Positions 19,401 through 34,400 of a stretch of 64,000 nucleotides of DNA are shown one piece after another. The notes below the pieces were generated by a model that did no database searches, was not told the origin of the DNA, and was given only the letters and a program-made list of their open reading frames with translations. The position numbers and the translations under genes are program-made. Numbering within the stretch: position 1 is the first letter of the stretch; the number at the start of each line of letters is the position of its first letter. Source of the DNA: Bubalus kerabau (Eukaryota > Chordata > Mammalia > Artiodactyla > Bovidae); contig NC_073646.1 of assembly GCF_029407905.1 (NCBI RefSeq), positions 18,122,001 through 18,186,000 on the forward strand, written 5' to 3'.

Positions 19401-22400
19401 TTTTCCAAATTTGCTGGCATATTGAGTGCAGCATTACTAAGACTTAAATGCCATAACATATGGCTTCAGTGAAATTGGTTAGCTGGAATTTTGTAATTAG
19501 AAGATCCAGGAAGATGCTCTTTAATTTCAGAGCATTTTTACCTTTGGTATATTTTACTTTGTGGCTTCCCAGGTGGCTCAGTGGTAAAGAATCCGCCTGC
19601 CAATGCAAGAGACTAGAGTTCAATCCCTGGGTCAGGAAGATCCCCTGGAGAAGGAAATAGCAACCCATTCCAGTATTCTTGCCTGGGAAATAGCATGGAT
19701 GGAGGGACACAAAGAGTTGTTTAGTGACTAAACAATGACTATATATATATATATTTTTTTTTACTTTACAGAGAGAGGATCCATAAAGCTTTTAGCATCA
19801 AGGGTTTCCACAGTTCTTAGTCTGACTGTCCTGTAAACATTTCTGTCTGTGGTAGCATGTGTTCATCTTTCAGTTTGCTCTGGAGACTCAATGCTCTTCA
19901 AGTTAAAGGGACTGAGTTTTAACCATCATTGTATTTTCAGTGCTTGGCATGGAGCTTGGCAGATAGTAGGTGTTGAATGATATTATGGAATGAATGAGGA
20001 AACTAAGGAGGCCCTCAGAGGAGAAAAGTGTTTGTAACATTAACTGAGATATTTATTGAGCTTTTATTTTGTGCTGGATGCTGTGCTTAGAGCTGAATGT
20101 GCAACATCTTCCCTCCTAAGACTCCCATTTTTCAGATGAAAAAATGGAGACAGAAAGATGAAGCCGTTCAGTTAGTTTTACAGCCTGCAAGGAGCACTGA
20201 GGTTTGAAGCTCAAGCCTGTGATTAAAAAAAAAATTTTTAATTGGAGGATAATTACTTTACAGTATTGTGATGGTTTTGACATGAGTCGGCCATAGTCAC
20301 ATGTGTCCCCTCCCTCCTGAACCCCCCTTCCACCTCCCCCTACCCATCCCTTCAGGTTGTCACAGAGCACTAACTTTGGGTGCCCTGAGTCATCAAGCTC
20401 CCCCTGGCTCTCTACATATACATATGCTAATGTTTATATTTAAATGCTATTCTCTCAAATCATCCCACCCTCTCCTCCCACTGAGTTCAAAAGTCTGTTC
20501 TTTATGTCTGTGTCTCCTTTGTTGCCCTGCACATAGGATCATCGGTACCATCTTTCTAGACTCCATATATATGTGTTAATATATCATATTTGTCTTTCTC
20601 TTTCTGACTTATTTTACTCTGTATGACAGGTTCTAGGTTCATCCACTTCATTAGAACTAACTTAAATACGTGCCTGTTTATACCTGAGTAATATTTCATT
20701 GTGTGTATGTACCACAACTTCCTTTTCCATTCATCTGCCAGTGGACATCTGTGTTGCTTCCATGTCCTAGCTACTGTAAATAGTGCTGCAGTGAACATCG
20801 GGGTACATGTGTCTTTTTCAGTTCTGGTTTCCTCAGGGTGTATGCCCAGTAGTGGGATTGCTGTGTCATATGGTAGATTTATCATCCTGTGATTTTAATC
20901 ATTATCGTTAGCTGGTCCTTCAGCCTAGGTCGTGGGCTGAGGTTCTTGGATTGTGCGGCTCCTGAATCCTGCTGTGTTGTCATGGGTCTCCCCAGAATAC
21001 CTCTTTTCACCCACACTTTTTGTTACCACTGACTTCACTTGTGAGATGTCCAGTGCACTGTGGATGGCATTTCCTATTCAATCCTGTGGTCATAGCACTG
21101 TTAAAAATACTGTTCCTTGGAGTCATAATTTCTACATCATTTTAAGACCGTTAGGGAAGGGGAGTACATTGTGATTGGGGGATAAAAAGTTGTGTGGCCA
21201 GATTATGTCATTAGCAATTAAAAAATCACTTGAGAATTAAAAAGCGGTTAGTTGGAGCTTCTGTGGTCTCTCAGTGTTGAAGAATCCACCTGCCAGTGCA
21301 GGAGACATGGATTAAATCCCTGATCCAGGAAGATCCCACATAGCTTGGAGCAACTAAGCCTGTGCGCCACACAACTATTGAGCCTGTGCTCTAGAGCCCG
21401 GGAGCTGCAACTGCTGAGCCCACAACTACCCAAGCCCGTGACATGGGAAGCCACCACATTGAGAAGCCTGAGCACCAAAACTAGAGAGTAACCCCTGCTT
21501 GCTGCAACTAGAGAAAAGCCAGAGCAGCAGCAAAGACCCAGCACAGCCAAAAATAATTAAATAAAATTACTAAAAAAAAAAAAAAGGAGTTAGTGGATTT
21601 TACTGTTTCCAGCATAAGGAGATTCATTTAGTAACTGGTAATAGGATTTATATGCATTCGTGTTATTCACTGTAAATAATTTAAAAATAGGGCAGTGTTA
21701 ATCTTTAATGTGCATTTCAATCACTTGGGAATTTTGGTGAAATACAGACCCTGATTCTGTAGGTCGGGATATTTCAGCACTCCCCAGTGAAGCCCTTGCT
21801 GATGATCTGTGGGCTGTACTTGGAGTAGCCGGAGGTCTGACCAAGCTCAGAGTGGAGATATGAAATGTTGGCCTTTTTTCTGTGGCAACTGCCAAGGAAC
21901 CTGACCAACCTTTTGCATTGCTGGGAGCTGGGATTTGCGGGGATTTTTAGCAGTTTATCAGGTGCATTCACAGGAAGAAGAAAAGCAAGGCTTTTTGAGG
22001 AAATGCCCACTAGAGGTCACTGTGAGCCTTATCAAAGACCCAGGCTTTGGAGAAAATGCTTTTGTAGGAAATGGCAACCCACTCCAGTATTCTTGCCTGG
22101 AAAATTCCGTGAACAGAGGTGCCTGGTGGGCTGCAGTCCATGTGGCAACAAAGAGTCACACACGACTAAGTGCACACGCATGAATGCGCGCACACACACA
22201 CAGAAGGAACTGAGAGCAAAGCTGAGGAAATGATGGAAGTAACAGAAGATGTGATTGAAAAATCAAAATAGCAACTTGACATGGACTTTCAGGAAGGGTA
22301 AATGTTTCTTCCCCCCTTTTTTTTTTTAAGGTTTTGTTTTATCAGAAGCAGTATTTTTCCCCCGAAAGAATCCTTCCCTCAAACTTAAAAAAAAAATCAT

Positions 22401-25400
22401 TTCAGAGCTCAGTCCTTAAAATGACAATTGCTTTTTCAAATTCTCAAGGTGACCTGTGGATGATCTATAGAACTGCTGAATCCTAGAGGCAGGCTGCCTC
22501 AGTATGCATCTGTCTTTGTCACATGCTCACCTGTCCCAAGTTAACCAACAGCATCAGCTTCTCCATCTGAGAAATGGACGTAATCATAGTGCCTACCTCA
22601 TAAAGTTGATTAAATGGGGTTCAGTTCAGTCGCTCAGTCGTGTCCGATTCTTTGCGACACCATGAACTACAGCACGCCAGGCCTCCCTGTCCGTCACCAA
22701 TTCCCGGAGTCCACCCAAACCCATTTCCATCAAGTCGGTGATGACATCCAGCCATCTCATCCTGTGTCGTCCCCTTCTCCTCCTGCCCTCAATCTTTCCC
22801 AGCATCAGGGTCTTTTCCAATGAGTCAGCTCTTCGCATCAGGTGGCCAAAGTATTAAATGTGGTAATAGAGGTTAAGGGCCTTGGCCTGCATCCTGATGT
22901 ATAGTGTCAGGGAGGGGAAATCCCCCTCTGCCCCCACTCTCTTGATTTCTTGTGGCTGCACTAATAAAACTGACACAAGATTAAATCAATGGGAGAAAAG
23001 AGACAAGTTTTAATTTACGTGCCTTGGATGTCTCATGGAAATGAGACCTAAGAAGTGGTCACAATAGGGCAGCTCTTATACTTTTTTAGACAAAGAAACT
23101 ATAAACTTGTGAGGAATTGACAGAACAAAGAAAGTTAGGCTTTCTGTCAGTTCATTTCAGTGGCTCAATCTTGTCAGGCTCTTTGTGACCCCATGGACTG
23201 CAGCATGCCAGGCATCCCTGTCCATCACCAACTCCTGGAGCCTACTCAAACGCATTTCCATTGTGTCGGTGATGCCATCCATCCAACCATCTCATCCTCT
23301 GTTGTCCCCTTCTCTTCCTGTCTTCAGTCTTTACCAGCCTCAGGGTCTTTTCCAATGAGTTGGTTCTTCTCATCAGGTGGCCAAAATATTGGACTTTAAG
23401 CTTCAGCATCAGTCCTTCCAATGAATATTCAGTACTGATTTCCTTTAGGATTGACTGGTTGGATCTCCTTGCAGTCCAAGAGACTCTCAAGGGTCTTCTC
23501 CAACATCACAGTTCAGAAGCATTAATTCTTCAGCACTCAGCTTTCTTTATAGTCCAACTCTGATTTCCATACATGACTACTGGAAAAACCATAGCCTTGA
23601 CTAGATGGACCTTTGTTGGCAAAGTAATGTCTCTGCTTTTTAATATGCTGTCTAGGTTGGTCACAGCTTTTCTTCCAAGGAGCAAGCGTCTTTTAATTTC
23701 ATGGCTGCAGCCACCATCTGCAGTGATTTTGGAGCCCAGGAAAATAAAGTCTGTCACTGTTTCCATTGTTTCCGCATCTATTTGCCGTGAAGTGATGGGA
23801 CCAGATGCCATGATCTTTGTTTTCTGAATGTTGAGTTTTAAGCCAACTTTTTCACTCTCCTCTTTCACTTTCATCAAGAGGCTCTTTAGTTCTTCACTTT
23901 CTGCCGTAAGGTGATGTCATCTGCGCATCTGAGGTTATTGATATTTCTCCTGGCAATCTTGACTCCAGCTTGTGCTTCATCCAGCCCAGCATTTCACATG
24001 ATGTACACTGCATAGAAGTTAAATAAGTAGGGTAACAATATATAGCCTTGATGTACTCCTTTCTCAATTTGAAACCAGTCTGTTGTTTCATGTCCAGTTC
24101 TAACTGTTGCTTCTTGAACTGAATATAGATTTCTCAGGATGCGGGTCAGGTCGTCTGGTATTCCCATCTCTTGAAGAATTTTCCACAGTTTGTTGTGATC
24201 CACATAGTCAAAGGCTTTGGCATCGTCAGTAAAGCAGAAGTAGATGTTTTTCTGGAACTGTCTTGCTTTTTCGATGATCCAGCAGATGTTGGCAATTTGA
24301 TCTCTGGTTCCTCTGCCTTTTCTAAATCCAGCTTGAATATTGGAAGTTCATGGTTCACGTACTGTTGAAGCCTGGCTTGGAGAATTTTGAACAATGCTTT
24401 GCTAGCATGTGAGATGAGTGCAGTTGTGCAGTAGTTTGAGCATTCTTTGGCATTGCCTTTCTTTGGGATTAGAGTGAAAACTAATCTTTTCCAGTCCTGT
24501 GGCCACTGCTGAGTTTTCCAAATTTGCTGACATGTTGCATGCAGCACTTTCACAGCATCATCTTTTAGGATTTGAAGTAGCTCAACTGGAAATTCATCAC
24601 CTCCACTAGCTTTGTTTGTAGTGACTAAGGCTCACTTGACTTCGCATTCCAGGATGTCTGGCTCTAGGTGAGTGATCACACCATCGTGATTATCTTGGTT
24701 GTGAAGATCTTTTTTGTACAGTTCTTCTGTGTATTCTTGCCGCCTCTTCTTAATATCTTCTGCTTCTGTTAGGTCCATACCATTTCTCTCCTTTATTGTG
24801 CTCATCTTTGCATGAAATATTCCCTTGATATCTTTAATTTTCTTTAAGAGGTCTCTAATCTTTCCTAGTTAGGAAGGAAGAAAGATTAGTTCTCTAGTCT
24901 TTCTAAGTTAGGCTTTGGGTGCTTAATTAGTGAAGAATCTAAACAGCAGACCTGTGGTAGTAAAGAGATAATGAGGCTCACTTTATACACTGGAGAAGGG
25001 GACGACAGAGGATGAGATGGCTGGATGGCATTACTGACTCGATGGACATGAGTCTGAGTGAACTCTGGGAGTTGGTGATGGATAGGGAGGCCTGGTGTGC
25101 TGCGATTCATGGGGTTGAGAAGATTTGGACACGACTGAGCAACTGAACTGAACCGAACTGGCCCTGAATTCCCTGTCTCTGATGACAAGGGTGTCCTTCT
25201 ACCTTCAGATTCAGGGAGAGCACTTCTGACATGGGAGACTTATTTCCTGCTTTCAGGAAGACAGAGAGGAGGGTCAAACTGTCCCTTTTTATATCATCTT
25301 TTTCTTAAGTAACTTTAATTCAAAATAATATGCCATATTTTGGGGTGGCTTACTGTGGGCCCCAACATTAATAAGCACGTAATAAATGAGAACAGATATT

Positions 25401-28400
25401 TAGTTGTGTGTCACATCATCTTGTTGTTTTGACTTTGTGCTTTTTGCAGCTGTTGATTTGCTAATAATTATTATAGAAGTGAAAAACACATTTGCAGTTA
25501 AATTTCAGGTCAGATTATATTTCTACTCATTCAATTAGCTTTTCAGTATTCTACTGATAAAGTTAAGAGTGATCTGAAAGGAGGAAAAGTATAATCTGAT
25601 TTTTAAAACTCCATTAGGGCTGTTGATGACTAGTCTTCCAATTTATTCTTCAGGGTTTTGTTTTATTAATCAAGAGTTGGTTGGTGGCATATTAAAAGGA
25701 GCTTGGAAGACTGGTTCAGCAATGAATTCAGCTGCAATATTTTTGGAAGATGAAGGCAGTATATGATTAGTAAATGTGACCCAAAGGAACTAGGCAGTAT
25801 ATTGTGGTAGGAGTTTTCGTTTAAAAACAAAAACAAGCAGAGGCTGGTCTGTGTTGTTCACTAGTTTTTCTCCTTTCCTACACCCAAAGTGAAATTTATT
25901 TGGAAAGGGATAGAAGTGAAATGGCATGGGGTTTCATTTCTTTGGTACTGTGTTAGATTTCTGGGTTGGTGGGGCTTACTGAGTAAAGCCAGTTAACTGC
26001 TGACTAGATTTGGGGTTCATACAAATATTAATAAAGTTAAGAAGCTGTGAATGGGGGTGGGTTTGAGGGGGGAGGGATGAATTCAAGGCATTTGGAGGCC
26101 AAGGAAACAAAGGGGCCAGCTTCCTGTGCTGTGACAATTTTCTGAGTTTTTAAGTAGTATGTCTTCCGCCTTTTATGTTCTAGTTGTCATGCATTCTTAC
26201 TCCATGTATACTGTAAACACCATAAGAAGTTATTTTTTGTAGTTGATTTAGTTTTACCTGTACCTTTATCTTTTGTGCTCTTTTGTACATATTGCATATA
26301 TGAATTGTTGTTGTTGTTCAGAAGCTCAGCCGTGTGCAACTCTTTGTGACCCCATGGACTGTAGCACACCAGCCCTCCCTGTCCATCACCAACTTATGGC
26401 AGAAAGAGAAGAGAAACTAAAGAGCTTCTTGAAGGCGAAAGAGGAGAGAGAAAAAGCTGGCTTAAAACTCAACATTCTGTAAACTAAGATAATGGCATCC
26501 AGTCCCATCACTTCATGGCAAATAAATGGGGAAACAATGGAAACAGTGACAGACTTTATTTTCTTGGGCTGCAAAATCACTGCAGATGGTGATTGCAGCT
26601 ATGAAATTAAAAGATGTGCACTTCTTGGAAGAAAAGCTATGACCAACCTAGACAGCATATTAAAAAGCAGAGATATTACTTGGCCAACAAAGGTCTGTCT
26701 AGTCAAAGCTATGGTTTTTCCAGTAGTCATGTATGGATGCAGTCCATGGGGTCACAAAGAGTCGGACCTGACTCAGTGACTGAACTGAACTGAAATACAT
26801 ATTGTTGCTATGTCACTTCAGTCGTGTCTGACTCTGTGCGACCCCATAGATGGCAGCCCACCAGGCTCACCCGTCTCTTGAGATTCTCCAGGCAAGAACA
26901 GTGGAGTGGGTTGCCATTTCCTTCTCCAATGCATGAAAGTGAAAAGTGAAAGTGAAGTTGCTCAGTTGTGTCTGACTCTTAGCGACCCCATGGACTGCAG
27001 CCTACCAGGCTCCTCCGTCCATGGGATTTGCCAGGCAGGAGTACTGGAGTGGGGTGCCATTGCCTTCTCTGGAAATACATATACACATGCATATTTTTTG
27101 CTTTCAGCTGGGATCATTTTCCTTCTACTTTCAGCATTTAAAAAAATTTAACGTGTGGTTCTGCTACTGCTGCTTTTCTCCCTTTTCTTTGACGGGGAAC
27201 TTCTTTGTTTTGCTATAATGTTTGCAAGATAGTTTAACTAGGTCTAAAATTCTTGGTTAGCAATTATTTTCTTTCAGTACTCTAATACTCCAGTATTCCT
27301 TTGTCTTCTGGATCTTATTTTATGCAGAGATAATAATCTTAGTGTTGTCCTTTGATAATAACGTATCTTTATTTCTCTTAAGAAATTCTCATTTTAGTTT
27401 TTAGCCATTTTATTATGAAGGCCCTAAGTATGGTGGTTTTTTGTTTTGTTTTTATACTCGTCTTGCTTGGGGCACAAATGTTTCTTGAATCTCTGAATTG
27501 ATGTCTTTAGTTTGGGAAATTTTTTAGCTATTATCTGTTCAAATGCTGCTTCTGCCTGTTCTTTCTCTCTTCTTCAAAATTCAGATATGTGTGTTAGGCG
27601 TTCCTTCGTGTCCTTTTCGTCTTTTCCGCTCTTCTGTGCTTTTCATATTTTCTCCTTTCTGTGCCTCAATGTGAATAATCTCTCCCCCTTTATTTTTCTT
27701 TTCACTAATCCCTTTACTTGTTGGTTCTCCACCAGACTGATGAAACTGCCTGCTCTTCATCTATTTGGCTTCTTCCTCTTGCTCCATACAGCTTAATTGG
27801 TGACTACTTTGAAGGGAAACCAGGACCAAATCTCTCACTTCTCAGCCTTCCCTTTTCTTTGGAAGCTCTTCCATTAAGCCCTGGCTGTCTCCATAGCCCT
27901 GAACCCCAGTTTCTGTCGCCAGCCTTGTGAGTTTTCCTTAAAGCTCTTTGGCTGCTCTGCCTCCTAGCAGCCGCACTCTGCCTGGCTTCAGCCTCTTGTC
28001 CCATGTCAAGAATCAACAGTGCCCAGCCAGAGATAGCCAGCAAGAAGTTGGCTTCACCTCACTGAGCTTCCCTTTGTTCTGGTGTCTGGCCTCACGGGTT
28101 TTGTTTGCCTTGGCAGCTCTTTATACCTTCAAACCATTAAAAAATTTAAAAAAAAATTACCATTACTTACTGGTCTTGGTAGAAATACTGTTCCACTGTC
28201 AATTGTCTCATCAAAAACAATTTTTTTTTTTACGCAAAAAGTTTTTAATGTGTATGCATCTCCAACTAAATTGGTTTCTGGGTTTTGCTGTTTACCAGGC
28301 ATTCCAGGAATAGGAACTACAAGGCTGAGTTTGCATCATGCCGATTGGAGGCTGTACCGCTGGAGTTTGGGGACTATCACCCACTGAAACCAATAACAGT

Positions 28401-31400
28401 AAGTTTTGTCAAGGGTCCCCCTATAACATTCCTATTCCATAAAATTATAGACAGCGTTCCTGGTTCTTTCTCATTTTGTCAGCGGTAGCTGATTTTGGAT
28501 TTTTAAATCTACCAGTTTGTTCTCTGCCCCATTTTTTGTGATGGTTTCACCCACCATCATTTTGATTCCCTTTGTCATGTTAGTGAGGTGGTCACGAGTG
28601 TGGGATGCCTTTGTTCCTGATTTGGAGGCTCCTATTTGAAGTATTAAGGTCGCTGTAAGTACTGTTACCTCCATTGTAGGGGTGTACCATATTTTGTTTA
28701 TCCAGTCACCCAGTAACTGATGTTTTTGATTATTTGTACTTTTTGCTTTTTTTTAAAAAAGTTCATTTATTTAGTTTTTGGTTGCATTGAGTCTTCGTTG
28801 CTTTGTGCCAACTTTCTCTGGTTGTGGTGAGTGGGGGCTGCTCTCTAGTTTTGGCCCACGGGCTTCTTATTGCAGTGGTTTCTCTTCTTGTGGGGCACAG
28901 GCTCTCGGTGCACAGGCTTCAGTACTTACAGCGTGTTGGCTTCAGAAGTTGCAGCACATGGGCTCAGTACTTTTGGTCCACAGGCTTTGGTGCTCTGCAG
29001 CATGTGGAATCTTCCCGGAGCAGGGATTGAACCCACGTCCCCTGCATTGGCAGGAGGATTCTTATCCACTGTACTACCAGGGCAGTTCCTGTTTATGGTT
29101 TTTTATTATTATGAATAATGCTGCTGTAAATATTCATTATGTCTTAATTTCTTTCAGGCAGGTTTATGGGAGAGGTCAGAAAGTTGTAAAAGTTTTGATT
29201 CCTCCTGGTCTTAGTTTTTTAGCAATAAGTTGTTAATTTATTTCACTAAATGAAGCTAGGGTGGCAGTAGGGGTTTGGAGGCAAGGAATGTGGTTAGGCT
29301 TCATATTCTAAGGGAAGTGGGAAAGAGAGCAGACCAAGGGCTTGTAAAAGGAATGTTAAGTGGCATACAGATGCCTGCTGAAATTGGAGACCCTTGAATC
29401 TTTATGGTTGTGAGACATTCTTAGATGCACTAGCTGCCTGGTGGAAGAAGCAGAGAAGTCTCTGAGCTCAGAGAACAGATTTGGTCAGAGTGAGAGTGTG
29501 AGAGCTGGAAGCAAAGGAAATTGTGATCAGAATATTATATTGTTGTTAAGATTCTGATAGGGTACAGTTTTGGGGTTGAAAATGTTGTGAATTTGTCATA
29601 TGGACATTTAATTGAGGCTTCTTTTTGCAGAGTTGCAAAGAGTAGGATATAGCATGGAAAGTTAGATAAATGTCCAGAGCAAAAATAAGGCAGGTAGTAG
29701 AGGAAATAACCACATGTCAGTGGCAAGGCAGATCAGTCAGTCAGGGGCCAAGTCAGGCAACAGAAACTATAGAAGATTTTTGAACAGAGAAATTTAAAGA
29801 ATTGTTAATTAGTAAAAGATAGCTAATTACTATAAAGGATGAAACAGGGCTAAAGCAGGAGTTGGCATTATTATCGCCAGTAGCGCAGTTTTGTAAATAA
29901 AGTTTTATTGGAACACAGCCATAGTCATTCATTTATATATTATCTGTTTTCATGCAGAGTTGAATTGGGACAGACTATTTGGCCCACAAAGCCTAAAGTA
30001 TTTGCCTTATAACAGTGCCAACCTTGCTCTAAGAGGTCCAAAAGTACCAGGTACAAAGATGCAGACATCAACTCCAGGTTGAGGAACAGTGGCTAGTGAA
30101 GGAACTTTGAGGACTTATGATAGAGCCTCTCCCCCAACCCCAGGCTGAAATTCAGCATCGTTGAAGAGGGTATGGCTATCACAGGAACACACAGGTTGCC
30201 TATGGCAAAGAAATTTGATAGAGCTGTCAGATGGGAAGAGTGTGGCCTGAGGGTACAGCTGGAACTGGTCTTTGAGGACCACTGAGCTTCTATAATGAAT
30301 TTTAAAATGGAGGACTGGAACCCTGATGAGAATATCTTCTGCTGCTGTTGCCTTTGAGTGCCCTCTATTCACAAAGTCTAACACTGTGCTAGCTGGCAAG
30401 GAGGAATGTTTATAAGGTCTAGTTCTAGTATCACAACGTACAGCAAAGGGTGGATTTGGAACTGATACACAATAAATTGATAACTGCCGCATAAAAATGA
30501 TGGAGAACAGTATAGGAGAATGGCATGAGCCTCAAAGGTTTTTGCGTGAAAGTGAAGGATAAAAGAAAGCAGAAGCATAAGTAAGTAAAAATGGGGAGCT
30601 TCAGGATCTGAGGACTACAAGGTAATTAGGTGTTTGAGAAAATGAGGTGGTTTCATTTAAGCATAAACATAAGAGAAAGAACATTTGGTTTATGGTAGCC
30701 AAGCCTCAAAGGTGAAAAATTAAAAAATTTTAAGGGATTGTACAGTACTGAGTTTCAGCCCTGCCTTGCAGTACTTGGTGTTTAAGTTTGGTTTAATACC
30801 TGATGAATTAATTCATTATATAAAGACTTCCCAAGTGACGCTAGTGGTAAAGAACCTGCCTGCCAATGCAGGAGACGTTAGAGGTGTGGGTCAAACCCTG
30901 GGTCGTGAGATCCCTGGAAGAGGGCATGGCAACCCGCTCGGTATTCTTGCCTGGAGAATCCCCTGGCAGGCTACAGTCCATAGGGTCACAAAGAGTGGGA
31001 CATGACTGAAGTGACTTAGCACAAACACTAATCACTAATAGGGAGTGCTGTCTTAAATAGCATCTTAGTCTATTTGTGAGTTTATTTAAAAAACAAAACA
31101 AAAAGCAGGCAAGAGATATAGATGGTCCCTCTTGGGTTAGCACTTTTTTTATTAGCGAGTAATAGATGCCGTGTGGTTGTCATCTTGGGTGGGATGAGGT
31201 TGACAGATGCCAGTGGATACTAAGGACATTAAGTTTCTGAATGACAGAGAACCTGAAAATGTAGAGGTGATTCCATAAAGCAGGCGATCACAAGACTGAG
31301 CTTCAACCTCACAGGGCCCTCAAATCCCCATGGGCTTATGTGGCTGCAGCTGACCCACCAGTGAGTTGGTTCTAATCTCAGGAGCTCAAACCCAGCAGCA

Positions 31401-34400
31401 AGGAGAGTCTCTTCTTTGCAGTTTCTGTGTGCTCAGTTGGGATACATATCCTTCCCCGAATCAACCCTGGTGCTGGGGTGTAGAATATGCTGATTGATTG
31501 GGTTGGGGCTCATGCCCACCATGGGAACCGGGAGCAGAGTCCACTCCACCAGGCCTGTAAGAGCTGAGAGTCAGGTAGGGCTACTTTCATTCCCAAAGAA
31601 AATCGGGACTGTTGAGCCTGGGAGATGGGGGAATGGATGCCAGGCAGGCAGGAACGACAGACATGCCCCAGTGGAGGCACTTCACCCGACTCCCCGCAGT
31701 TAGACCACAGGGTTAGGGCAGGGCCTTCAATCAAGCAGCCCTAGCTTCAGACTCCAGCAGCAAATTTGGGGGTCCCTTGGCCACCCACACTTCTGATCAA
31801 CTGGCTCCAAATCCATGGTTTCTGGAGATCTCCCTTTTTTTTATGAGTCAACTTTTCGTTTCCCTGACCAATACTTCCAGTTGTGTCTCTGATGCTGTGT
31901 TTAAAATCTTCAGAGTCCCCCAAAACAGCATTCAGGCTTCCTGTATCCAGGGACAGGGACCCAGAGGCAAAAATGGTCGGGCTCCAGGCTGTTTTCAGGT
32001 GGGACAGTGGCAGACATTCCTGTGCAAGTCTGTGTCAGCTTTTAACTGAAATGCCTTTAAGCTCTCCATCCCGAAAGTCTTCTGTGGCATCTGTGACAGA
32101 AATACACCATCCTCATATACACAGCTCCGTGGGGGTAGGGGCAAGGTGGGGGCATTACATCAGTACCAGCCAGACTTCTTATTCAGCTGGAAACTGGACT
32201 TCTGGTTCAATTTAATAACAAGAAGATGCGCAAAACTGTGGTGAGTATCCTGGCTCTTCCTCGAGCTAGAGCTCAGTGTGAATGGAAGCACTACCCACGA
32301 TAAAGGTGAATTAGGCTCTATTAAAAAAAATAAAAATAAAGTTGCTGTTGTCTCTGTGAGTACTTCTAAGAATCCAGGGATGCCACATCTCATTCCTCAT
32401 CCAGACGTGGCCAGTTCTTCAGGCAAAGCTACATGGGAAGCATAAAAACCTTTTGTTAACTTTTGAGGGATATAGTTTTTTAGTTAGCCGTACTGGGTCT
32501 TAGTTTCAGCATATGGGATCTTTTATCTTTAGTTGCAGCATGTGGAATCTAGTTCCCTGACCAGGGATCGAACCCCAGGCCCCCGGCATTGGAAGCATGG
32601 AGACCTCACCACTGGACCACCCGGGAAGTCCCTATAGGAAGGATTTTTTATTCCCCCAACCAACAAAAATTATGTATCCACACACACACTCAGACACATA
32701 CATATCCATATTTAAGGAAAGTTTTCTTCCATGAGTTCAGGACTCCAGAATCTGGCCTCCCCCAGGCCGAGAGACACTGCCTATTAACTGCACAGATCTG
32801 ATAAACTAACGTACTGTATGTGGCTCCTCATAACTGAGAGGGCAGGGGCAAAGAGAGTGGCTCCTTCTGGGGGATTTGCTTTTTGTCTGAAATCCAGTCT
32901 GCTCAGCAACACTCCAGGCTCTGGGAGAGGTTCTGTGGGTGTGAGATGGTGGATGACCTGATAGTCACAGCCCACTGTGATTGGGTACCAACTAGCATCT
33001 CTCACAAAGTCTCTGTGGACTTGGCTTCTAAACACTCTGGAAAGGCCTCAGTCCACAGCGAGTGAGCAATGCTCATTGACAAAAGCTAGAAGGAGAACCG
33101 AATGGGGAGAACACCAGCCCAGTGACACCCTGGGAGTGTGCAGCTAGCTGAGGGCACAGCTCGCACTCTTGGTGTCTGCAAGGGAGACAGTCCCATTCTC
33201 AGCACCAAAGACAACTTCGTCCTGCTGAGGAGGCCCAGCCAGCGAGGAAGGAAGGTAGCCAGAGGCACTGCAGTCCTTCTGTGGTGCTGGCTTGAGACAG
33301 CCGGTATCCTGCAGTAAAATTCCATTGTCCTCACCACCTGGAAGAATCCTTGTGGGGAGAGGCAGCAGCGCAGGTGACCTACCCAGAGTGAGCTCAGAAT
33401 GAGTTCAAAACCTTGATGCAGAAGTCTTTTCTACTGCGGACTTCTCTGCTGTGTGCTAGAACTCAGGTCGCTGACTGTAGACACAGTGTCATCGTGCTCA
33501 CACTTGCAGAACTTGCTGACAACAAGTGTCTCCTTCTCATCCAGCTCCTCCAGTTCAACAGTGCCTGAACCGGAAGTCACTAGGATACCCCTGTCCTTAC
33601 CCAAGTGAGGCCGGCCTCCCTGGCCTCCGTTTGGGGGTTTAGGGGTGAGGTTTCCTTCCTCATCTCCACAATTCCAACTCCAACCCAGAGTCAGACTGGA
33701 TGCCCATTGGAGATTCAGCTCTGTGACCCCCGTGTCCCTTAGGTTTGATAATTTTCTAGAACAACTCACAGAGCTGAGATAAGTGCAGTACTTATGCTTA
33801 CAGTTTTTTTTATAAAAGATGCACATGAGGACCAACCAAATATAGGGCAAGGTTTGGCAGGGTCCCAAACAGAGCTTCCGTGCCTTCTGCCTGTGCAAGT
33901 CAGGGTGCATCACCTCCCAGCACATCATCTGTTTGACTGGGAAGCTCCGCTGAGCTTTGGTGTCCAAACTTTCTGTTGGGGTTTTGTTTACATAGGCATG
34001 ATTGGCTGATTCCTTGGCTGCATGATCGAACTTTATCTCCAGCTTCCCCCAACCTCCACTGGGGTGGGGCTTGGGAGTCTACATATTTATAAGCCACCAG
34101 GTGCAATGGATGCTGCTTGTCCAGAGACCACACTTTGAGTAAGAAGGCCCTATGAAAAATCAGTTACATCATCACCTCCTAATCCACAGAGGCCCTGTCT
34201 CTCCCTTCCTAATCCTAGCTTCTCAGCTTCTCTTCCTCAACAGCTGGGATTCTGAGTCATGTCAGCTTTTCATGAAAAATAAGGGTCTCTGCTGCAAAGA
34301 AATGGTCAGTTCATAATGAAACAAGGGAAAACCCATTTGAGTGTCTCATTGGGAGAAGTCATAGGAGACTTCCATTTTACCTCCCCAATTTTTCTCCACA

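Noticed and set aside
19563..19640. tRNA-like A and B boxes suggesting a tRNA gene
   Set aside because: These are the tRNA-derived heads of Bov-tA SINEs; they continue into Bov-A sequence and lack a full cloverleaf.
26903..27068. Repeated GAAAGTGAAAAGTGAAAGTG read as a possible interferon-response or satellite array
   Set aside because: It is the ordinary linker between the two units of a Bov-A2 SINE.
33431..33967. A 178-codon minus-strand ORF in intron 2
   Set aside because: No recognisable domain, overlaps an old LTR-like repeat, and lacks supporting splice or promoter signals.
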